Shown here: piece by piece, positions 16,913 through 22,412 of the stretch | How the letters are laid out: every line of letters begins with the position of its first letter | Numbering within the stretch: position 1 is the stretch's first letter | From: Immundisolibacteraceae bacterium | GTDB lineage: Bacteria; Pseudomonadota; Gammaproteobacteria; Immundisolibacterales; Immundisolibacteraceae | Direction: 5' to 3' | DNA length: 24,247 nt | Assembly: GCA_016763355.1 (NCBI GenBank) | Contig: JAESTY010000130.1 | Coordinates: 1 to 24,247, forward strand | Program-made: the position numbers and the translations under genes | The notes under the pieces: model-generated | Databases searched by the model: none | What the model saw: only the letters and a program-made list of their open reading frames with translations | What the model was told of the DNA's origin: nothing

Positions 16913-16948
16913 CCTTATTCCTCTCTTTCATCGCCATAAATAGGCCGC

Positions 16949-16990
16949 AAAAAGCCCCCCTCGCTGATTGTTTCCCAAGCGATAAGAGGG
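16949..16990 (-). promoter_or_regulatory. Attenuator-like hairpin with U-tract in the leader of DUF1329 copy 1
   Basis: On the minus strand CGCT pairs with AGCG and the outer CCCT with AGGG across a five-base bulge, followed by GGGC and five T residues. It ends 36 bases before the ATG, so it lies between any upstream promoter and the gene. It could act as a leader terminator or as a second terminator for read-through from copy 2. The stem is only moderately strong. Confidence 0.35.
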
Positions 16991-17116
16991 CAAATCCATG
17001 TGCTGTAGTCAAAAGCAGCTTGAAGCCACTTGATATGCAACTGCGACATACTAAGACAAGCGAGGCGATGAAGAAACCTCTTAAAGAAAAAAACTCTGTT
17101 TATAAATCAAAAAACT

Positions 17117-17145
17117 TTAGCGATAGTTTGTTAAAACCTCGCTAA
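17117..17145. promoter_or_regulatory. 29-bp imperfect inverted repeat upstream of DUF1329 copy 1
   Basis: The arms TTAGCGA and TCGCTAA are perfect complements, and TTT/AAA pairs again near the centre, giving a symmetric 29-bp dyad about 200 bases before the copy 1 start. It could be a regulator operator or a weak RNA hairpin. Confidence 0.4.
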
Positions 17146-17273
17146 GTTGTCCTGAAAATTGATTGGTTATCGACGCTCACAGGCCGTTTTCTGCAAAACG
17201 TTAAAAAAACCAACTGGGATAACTACTGCCCCCACGATGACCCGCCGCCAACAATCATTGAGCCCAAAACGCA

Positions 17274-17305
17274 CAAGGGGCCCATATGGGCCCCTTGCTT
17301 TTTTT
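17274..17305. terminator. Strong palindromic terminator behind DUF1329 copy 2
   Basis: CAAGGGGCCC and its exact complement flank a four-base ATAT centre, so all 24 bases are palindromic. The stop codon of copy 2 is 17 bases away. The clean seven-T tract lies on the plus-strand side (17299-17305); on the minus strand the stem is preceded by A7 and followed by TGCGTTTT. It is therefore canonical for plus-strand transcripts and imperfect for the gene it follows, and probably acts both ways. Confidence 0.75.
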
Positions 17306-17314
17306 AGTGTCCGC

Positions 17315-18754
17315 TTAACGAACACCTCTTTTACGTAATCCAGATGGTTTCTGGTAATCCCAGTCTGGCTTACCGTTATAAACCGGTGGGCCATTGCCAT
17401 CTTTCACACCAATATTGTAGAAAGAATTCACGCAAGCATAACGTCCATTAACTAAATCCATGTGAGCATCACCCCAGAACTGAGTGAACTTATGGTCATA
17501 AAAGTTAATGTTGTAGAGCTCGGATACGCGCCAGATATTATCCTGAGCGTCGTACATATCCGCATTAGTTGCTACCCAGGTATCTTCATCAGCGTATACC
17601 AAACGATGCGGACTCAGATGTCTGAACTGGGGCCGGGTTCGGCCTTCTACTACCCACAACCGATGCAATTCGTAACGTTTTAAATCGGGGTTTAAATGAC
17701 CAGGTCGGGCCAAGTCATCCCAGGTTACGCCAGGCTGTGCCATTTTGTAGGAATTGTAAGGAACATAGTATTCCTTCTTAACTGGGGTGGACATTTCATA
17801 CCACTCTTCCTTACCAGTGATGGCCCAACCCCAACGCTGATCGGCCGTGCGGAGACCATCAGAACCGGTTCCTGGGCTGTCATAAAAACCAATCTCTGGA
17901 GCTTTACGAACTCGGCGCTGACCGGGGATATACAGATAGGCGTCGAAATCATTATTGGCATAACTATTACAGCCACCAAACATCTGGCCAGCGGTACGTG
18001 GGGGATAGACATCTTCCTGACTGCCACAAATCAATGCACCACCACCACGCTGAAAGTAAGCGTCCTGAGTCATCTCCTGATCGGTCATAGCCCAGGCCAG
18101 TATCCAGCGATCAATTTTCATATGATCAGCATAGCTACCATCAGCGAACACATTCATGCCATAAGCCGTGCCGTTGTAGGATTTTCCCCAGTAAAAGTAG
18201 CTATGGTTCCATAGCACTTCGCCACCAGTTTTAGGTATCGGAAACCAAACACCACGTTGATGCGACTCTTTTTTAATGCAGCGCTCGGCCAATGTCGGTT
18301 CTGTGCTACCACACCACTCGGCATTGGACGCATTATGAAGTGAGCCTTCATAAAACCAATCGGGAAATGAACCACTCCGACGAGTCGGATAGACGTTCAT
18401 CACGAAGGTATCTGGATAACGCTCAAATAAGGCCTGAGTGCCGGCGGTAAGCTTATCTGCATACTGTTTATAATTTTGCCCAGTAATAGCAAATAAAATC
18501 TCGTCACTGGCGAACGGATCGACGTACCACCCCCCGGGGGTATAGCCAGCTGGAGGCTCAGTAATACCTCCGGTCCATGCGGGAATTGATCCATCCGCAT
18601 TACCGGCACGTACAGCGCCGACGGGGGTTAAGGGGGTCCCCTCAAGACCAAGGGTTGCAGCTTCTTCAGGTGAGACTTTTGCCCCAGCAGAAAAAGTAAT
18701 CAGACTAGATGCGGCAAGCACGAAAATAGCTTGCCTAAACAGCGGGTATTTCAT
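17315..18754 (-). CDS. Exported DUF1329 family protein, copy 2
   Basis: The 479-residue protein has a signal peptide (MKYPLFRQ, hydrophobic 9-21, cleavage after AGA at about 25) and a mature DUF1329 domain colinear with copy 1. They share GNADGSIPAWTGGI, RGGGALICGSQEDVYPPR, HRLVYADEDTW, GRYACVNSFYN and the final KPSGLRKRGVR. It has an extra cysteine pair, C148 and C159 (EWCGS...AERCIK), where copy 1 has valine and serine; this suggests an additional disulphide in the oxidising periplasm. I chose ATG 18754, behind a GAGGAG site, over an in-frame ATG at 18781 that would spoil the signal peptide. It has a good promoter and a structured leader, and ends at its own terminator. Confidence 0.92.
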   Translation of the reverse strand: MKYPLFRQAIFVLAASSLITFSAGAKVSPEEAATLGLEGTPLTPVGAVRAGNADGSIPAWTGGITEPPAGYTPGGWYVDPFASDEILFAITGQNYKQYADKLTAGTQALFERYPDTFVMNVYPTRRSGSFPDWFYEGSLHNASNAEWCGSTEPTLAERCIKKESHQRGVWFPIPKTGGEVLWNHSYFYWGKSYNGTAYGMNVFADGSYADHMKIDRWILAWAMTDQEMTQDAYFQRGGGALICGSQEDVYPPRTAGQMFGGCNSYANNDFDAYLYIPGQRRVRKAPEIGFYDSPGTGSDGLRTADQRWGWAITGKEEWYEMSTPVKKEYYVPYNSYKMAQPGVTWDDLARPGHLNPDLKRYELHRLWVVEGRTRPQFRHLSPHRLVYADEDTWVATNADMYDAQDNIWRVSELYNINFYDHKFTQFWGDAHMDLVNGRYACVNSFYNIGVKDGNGPPVYNGKPDWDYQKPSGLRKRGVR

Positions 18755-18770
18755 GGAAAAGCTCCTCTCT

Positions 18771-18822
18771 AGACAAAACATCGCTCCATCCCATGTTTTG
18801 TCTGGCCCGGGTCGATCGACCC
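18771..18822 (-). promoter_or_regulatory. Two adjacent perfect inverted repeats in the 5' leader of DUF1329 copy 2
   Basis: The first element, at 18771-18803, has perfect 11-base arms (AGACAAAACAT and ATGTTTTGTCT) around an 11-base loop, ending next to the AGAGAGGAG ribosome site. The second, at 18809-18822, is the perfect palindrome GGGTCGATCGACCC. Both lie downstream of the candidate promoter at 18859-18886, so they would be transcribed and could fold as consecutive RNA hairpins. They could equally be DNA operators. Confidence 0.6.
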
Positions 18823-18858
18823 ATAATTGTTAAGGGCAGAGTCCTTTCCACAAAATAG

Positions 18859-18886
18859 ATAATACCTAAAATTATTCATATGCCAA
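18859..18886 (-). promoter_or_regulatory. Candidate sigma70-type promoter of DUF1329 copy 2
   Basis: On the minus strand TTGGCA and TATTAT, each five of six to consensus, are separated by 16 A+T-rich bases. Transcription would start near 18852, giving a leader of about 98 bases that contains both inverted repeats. It is the best promoter match seen in the window. Confidence 0.55.
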
Positions 18887-19131
18887 CTGCTAAATAAACA
18901 TAATCAGCAACTCAGCTTTTAAAAAGATTAACTCTTCAGGGATTTTTCCAGTAATTCAGGATCTCATTTCTGGCCAATCCATCATTTTAGAGTCAGCAAC
19001 TATTTATCACCGCTTTAATTCGATTTAGCAGTAGAACATTGAACTTAGCTAATTCTTGCGGAAGGCGATGGCCAACTATTTGCAGCTCGCCCGGCTGACA
19101 AGACCCAAACCCTACTCGTAGGAAGCTTTAG

Positions 19132-19923
19132 TTAAGGCGCGTCATCAAATAAAGCAATATGCTTTCCAGCGCTATAGCCACCATCAACCATTAGCGCACT
19201 TCCGGTAATGAAAGAGGCATCCTCAGAGGCTAAAAACAGTGCTGGCCGAGCAATTTCCTCAGGTTCTGCCATCCGCCCTAGCGAACAAAGGTCGGTCATT
19301 ATTTTTTCGTGACCGGGATTAGCCTGCATATAACCGCGAATTCTCGGCGTATAGGTTCCACCGGGGCAAATACAATTAACCCGAATATGGTCCTTGGCAA
19401 AATCCATGGCCATATTTTTAGTCAAAGTAATTACTGCGCCTTTGCTGGCAGAGTAGGCGCTACAACGATTTTCGGCTAATACTCCAGCAATAGATGAAAC
19501 ATTAATAATTGAACCGCCACCACGCTTTCTAAGTTCAGGAATCACCACTTTCGAGACGCGGAATACCGACATAAGGTTGGTATCAATGATGAATTGCCAC
19601 TCTTCATCGGTTGCTTCCTCAACGGTACGCATTGAATTGTTACCAACAACGTTAAACAGTGCGTCAATACCAGAATATCTGCCTAGTAAAGTCGGCACTA
19701 ACTCACTGATCTGGTCCAGGTCAGTGACGTCTAAACCAATAGCGACAACATCTCCGCCTCGGCTAGCAATTTCATCGGCGGCATGCTGAGCAGCTTGTTC
19801 ATCAAGGTCGGTGAGGACAGCCGACCCACCGTGGGCACACCACAGATCAACAATCGCCCTGCCGATGCCGGCAGCTCCACCGGTTATCAACGCAACCTTG
19901 CCGCTATATTCGTTATATTTCAT
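19132..19923 (-). CDS. Short-chain dehydrogenase/reductase 2, probably NAD-dependent
   Basis: The 263-residue classical SDR has TGGAAGIG (14-21), D39 favouring NAD, a catalytic S143/S144, Y157, K161 set (YSASKGAV) and CPGGTYTPR after the sixth strand. The conserved NNAG after strand four is replaced by FNVVGNN (90-96), an unusual change in the segment that supports the cofactor pocket. ATG 19923 lies five bases after an AGGAGG site; an in-frame GTG at 19929 falls inside that site and is rejected. It has a candidate promoter and palindrome upstream, after the pgk terminator, so it is not part of the glycolytic operon. The substrate is unknown. Confidence 0.92.
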   Translation of the reverse strand: MKYNEYSGKVALITGGAAGIGRAIVDLWCAHGGSAVLTDLDEQAAQHAADEIASRGGDVVAIGLDVTDLDQISELVPTLLGRYSGIDALFNVVGNNSMRTVEEATDEEWQFIIDTNLMSVFRVSKVVIPELRKRGGGSIINVSSIAGVLAENRCSAYSASKGAVITLTKNMAMDFAKDHIRVNCICPGGTYTPRIRGYMQANPGHEKIMTDLCSLGRMAEPEEIARPALFLASEDASFITGSALMVDGGYSAGKHIALFDDAP

Positions 19924-20008
19924 CTTCACCTCCTCTGTTAAATAATCAATTCCAGAAATCTAGAAACCAGTAAATCGCCTCAAAGGGCCCTGGCTGATAT
20001 TAAAAAGA

Positions 20009-20043
20009 AGTATGTGGCGATTAAGACCTGTTTGGCAAAACAG
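20009..20043 (-). promoter_or_regulatory. Candidate promoter with overlapping inverted repeat before SDR 2
   Basis: On the minus strand TTGCCA is followed after 18 bases by CATACT, a moderate sigma70-type match. The -35 box lies inside the inverted repeat CTGTTT/AAACAG (20028-20043, four-base centre), the usual arrangement for a repressor site. Transcripts would start about 85 bases before the ATG. Confidence 0.35.
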
Positions 20044-20065
20044 TTTGAATGGATAGCTGGTAGAT

Positions 20066-20092
20066 AAACAAAAACCCCCATTGGCAGGGTTC
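20066..20092 (-). terminator. Terminator of the tkt-gap-pgk operon
   Basis: Just after the pgk stop, on the minus strand, AACCC pairs with GGGTT around a short loop that can add two further G:C pairs, and the stem runs into TTTTTGTTT. The stem is short but well placed. Confidence 0.55.
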
Positions 20093-20095
20093 AGG

Positions 20096-21271
20096 CTATT
20101 GATTGCGCCGCTCAAGCATAGCGACAGCTGGCAGCGTTTTACCCTCAACCATTTCCAGAAATGCACCACCGCCAGTTGATATATAGGAAATTTGATCGGC
20201 AACAGCAAACTTGCTAATCGCCGCCAGGGTATCGCCACCACCAGCAAGCGAAAAAGCTGGGGATGCGGCGATACCTTCTGCCAGCAGACGGGTACTGTCT
20301 GCAAACTGATCTAGTTCAAACACCCCAAGCGGGCCATTCCAGATAATCGTACCCGCGTTCTTCAGTTCGTCGGCTACCTTGGCAGTGAACTCCCTGCCTA
20401 GATCAAGAATCATCCGATCATCTGGCACCTGATCGACGGGGAAAACCTCGGGCTGCGCATCAGCACTAAATTCAGTTGCACAAACCACCTTGTCAGGCAG
20501 CGCTAATTCAACTCCTTTACGGCGAGCAAGTTGCATCAATTCAATAGCCGTCTGTTGCATTTGCGGCTCATAAAGCGAAGTGCCAACCGAATAACCGCCA
20601 GCAGCCAAAAAGGTATTGGTCATGCCACCGCCCACAATAAGTCGATCAACCCGATCAATCAACGACCGCAAAACCTCGAGTTTGGTAGAAACTTTGGCCC
20701 CGCCAACGATGGCCACCACCGGACTCTTAGGCTGTTCCAGTGCAAGGCTAATATTCTCTATTTCGGCATCTAGTAAAGGACCTGCACAGGCAGCTGGTGC
20801 AAACTTTGCTACCCCATGGGTAGATGCCTGAGCCCGGTGAGCAGTGCCAAATGCATCCATCACGAACAGATCACACAGTTGAGCCATCTGCTTGGCCAAC
20901 GCATCAGCATTGGACATTTCGCCAATCTGAAAGCGAACATTTTCTGCCAGATTGAGACTACCGGGCTTGATCTGATGACCCAGCCAATCGGTAACCAACG
21001 GCACAGATCTATTGAGCAATTCAGATAGACGTTTGGCAACAGGTTGCAGCGACAACTCGGCATCAAACTGCCCTTCTTGGGGCCGTCCCAGGTGAGACAG
21101 CAATAACACACCGGCACCGGCAGAAAGCGCTGCTTCAATGGTAGGCAGCACTGCCAGAATACGACTGATATCACCGACTTCCTTACCGACCATCGGCACA
21201 TTAAGATCGACCCGAATTAATAACCGTTTACCGGTTAAATTCTGATCCCGCATCTGTAAATATTTGGCCAA
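20096..21271 (-). CDS. pgk: Phosphoglycerate kinase
   Basis: Interconverts 1,3-bisphosphoglycerate + ADP and 3-phosphoglycerate + ATP. It is full length (391 residues) and colinear with E. coli Pgk: LIRVDLNVP (18-26), SHLGRP (59-64), MDAFGTAHRAQASTHG (138-153), IVGGAKVSTK (188-197), WNGPLGVFE (311-319), GGGDTLAA (344-351) and the closing STGGGAFLE. The TTG at 21271 gives an N-terminus of normal length; an ATG six codons later (21253) is the alternative, and neither has a strong ribosome site. It follows gap by 24 bases in the tkt-gap-pgk operon. The gene usually expected next, pyk, is not adjacent. Confidence 0.97.
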   Translation of the reverse strand: MAKYLQMRDQNLTGKRLLIRVDLNVPMVGKEVGDISRILAVLPTIEAALSAGAGVLLLSHLGRPQEGQFDAELSLQPVAKRLSELLNRSVPLVTDWLGHQIKPGSLNLAENVRFQIGEMSNADALAKQMAQLCDLFVMDAFGTAHRAQASTHGVAKFAPAACAGPLLDAEIENISLALEQPKSPVVAIVGGAKVSTKLEVLRSLIDRVDRLIVGGGMTNTFLAAGGYSVGTSLYEPQMQQTAIELMQLARRKGVELALPDKVVCATEFSADAQPEVFPVDQVPDDRMILDLGREFTAKVADELKNAGTIIWNGPLGVFELDQFADSTRLLAEGIAASPAFSLAGGGDTLAAISKFAVADQISYISTGGGAFLEMVEGKTLPAVAMLERRNQ

Positions 21272-21295
21272 AATTTAAATGCTCTCTTATCGATA

Positions 21296-22324
21296 TTAAG
21301 ATGTCTGCAATTCAGCCAGGTGAACCGCTAAATCGACCATGCGGTTGGCAAAACCCCATTCATTGTCATACCACGCACAAACCTTGACCATGTCACCATT
21401 TACTTCTGTCAGTGACAGATCAATGATCGCTGACGCCGACTGTGAAACGAAATCTGATGACACCAACGGTTCCTGGCAACACTCTACTAACCCGGCTGAC
21501 GAACCAGCCGCTGCATCAAGGAAAACCTGATTGACAGCCCTTACTGAAGTTCGCTGAGACGAGGTAAAGGTGAAATCCAGCAGTGAAACGCTCTGTGTCG
21601 GTACCCGAACGGAAAAACCGGTTAACTTGCCAGCAAGCTCTGGAATGACAGATCCAAGAGCTTCAGCCGCGCCCGTAGCCGTGGGAACTATTGCCTGACC
21701 AGCCGCTCGCGCACGGCGTAAATCTGGATGGAACTGATCCTGCAACGGCTGGTCGTTGGTATAGCAATGGATCGTAGTGACCATTCCCTGATTGATACCA
21801 ACGCTTTTTTGCATCAGCTGAGCCACCAGAGCCAGACAATTGGTCGTGCAGGAACCGTTAGAGATTATCGCCTCGTCAGGCTGTAACTCGGCGTGGTTAA
21901 CCCCAAAAACCACTGTCCGATCTGCCCCCTCCGCCGGCGCTGAAACCAGTACTTTGTTAGCACCGGCGCGCAGATGGGCCATCGATTGTTCAGCACTTGT
22001 AAAACGGCCGCTGCACTCTAACACCAGGTCGATGCCTAATTCCTGCCATGGCAGTTGGCTGGGATCGGCCTGCTGTAACCAGAGCACGTCATGCTGATCA
22101 ATCACCAGCTGATTATCGGTGGCCGATATCGGGGCTGCCAATCGTCCATGGTTAGAATCAAATTTGAGTAAATGTGCCGCAGCACCTGCCGGATACAGAT
22201 CGTTGACAGCCACGATTTCAAGCGAGTTTTGCTGACTCAACTGTTGACGCTGCCACCAGGCCCGAAAAACGGACCGCCCAATCCGACCAAAGCCGTTTAT
22301 GGCTACTCTTAATCCCACCGACAA
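21296..22324 (-). CDS. gap: NAD-dependent glyceraldehyde-3-phosphate dehydrogenase (GapA type, Epd-like context)
   Basis: It shows VAINGFGRIGRSVFRAW (7-23), D42 of the NAD-specific AVND, catalytic C159 and H186, and RARAAGQAIVPTATGAAEALG (204-224). The TGAA phosphate-binding stretch and YTNDQ point to glyceraldehyde-3-phosphate rather than erythrose-4-phosphate, although tkt-epd-pgk is the order in E. coli and Pseudomonas. The active-site signature is SNGSCTTN (155-162), with glycine in place of the usual alanine just before SCTTN. It starts at TTG 22324 or GTG 22318. It is 342 residues long, normal for the family, and is followed by pgk after 24 bases. Confidence 0.93.
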   Translation of the reverse strand: MSVGLRVAINGFGRIGRSVFRAWWQRQQLSQQNSLEIVAVNDLYPAGAAAHLLKFDSNHGRLAAPISATDNQLVIDQHDVLWLQQADPSQLPWQELGIDLVLECSGRFTSAEQSMAHLRAGANKVLVSAPAEGADRTVVFGVNHAELQPDEAIISNGSCTTNCLALVAQLMQKSVGINQGMVTTIHCYTNDQPLQDQFHPDLRRARAAGQAIVPTATGAAEALGSVIPELAGKLTGFSVRVPTQSVSLLDFTFTSSQRTSVRAVNQVFLDAAAGSSAGLVECCQEPLVSSDFVSQSASAIIDLSLTEVNGDMVKVCAWYDNEWGFANRMVDLAVHLAELQTS

Positions 22325-22412
22325 GCATCCACCAAAAAAATATTTCCAACCATTTTAAACATCAACCAGCCGAGAGCGGTCCGACCAGCAACAGAGATCA
22401 AATAGCGCTAAG

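Larger units (their letters stand above)
16913..17314. other. Gene-free region between the two DUF1329 genes
   Basis: This 402-base region has no credible protein gene. From right to left it holds the terminator palindrome behind copy 2, the 29-bp dyad, the attenuator-like hairpin and the GAGAGG ribosome site of copy 1. No convincing promoter pair could be chosen on either strand, although copy 1 must have one if the terminators are effective. Confidence 0.7.
18755..19131. other. Gene-free region between SDR 2 and DUF1329 copy 2
   Basis: Of these 377 bases, 18755-18886 are the leader and promoter of DUF1329 copy 2. The remaining 18887-19131 is A+T-rich with no gene seen. A small hairpin CCTAC/GTAGG at 19111-19122, just after the SDR 2 stop, could be a weak terminator; its T-tract is poor. 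Confidence 0.65.

Noticed and set aside
7531..19131. Transposase, integrase, attachment site or flanking direct repeats marking the catabolic block as mobile
   Set aside because: None was found on reading both strands; a tRNA-linked insertion site is also absent.
21296..22324. Erythrose-4-phosphate dehydrogenase (epd)
   Set aside because: Gene order suggests it, but the TGAA phosphate loop and YTNDQ segment match GAPDH better.
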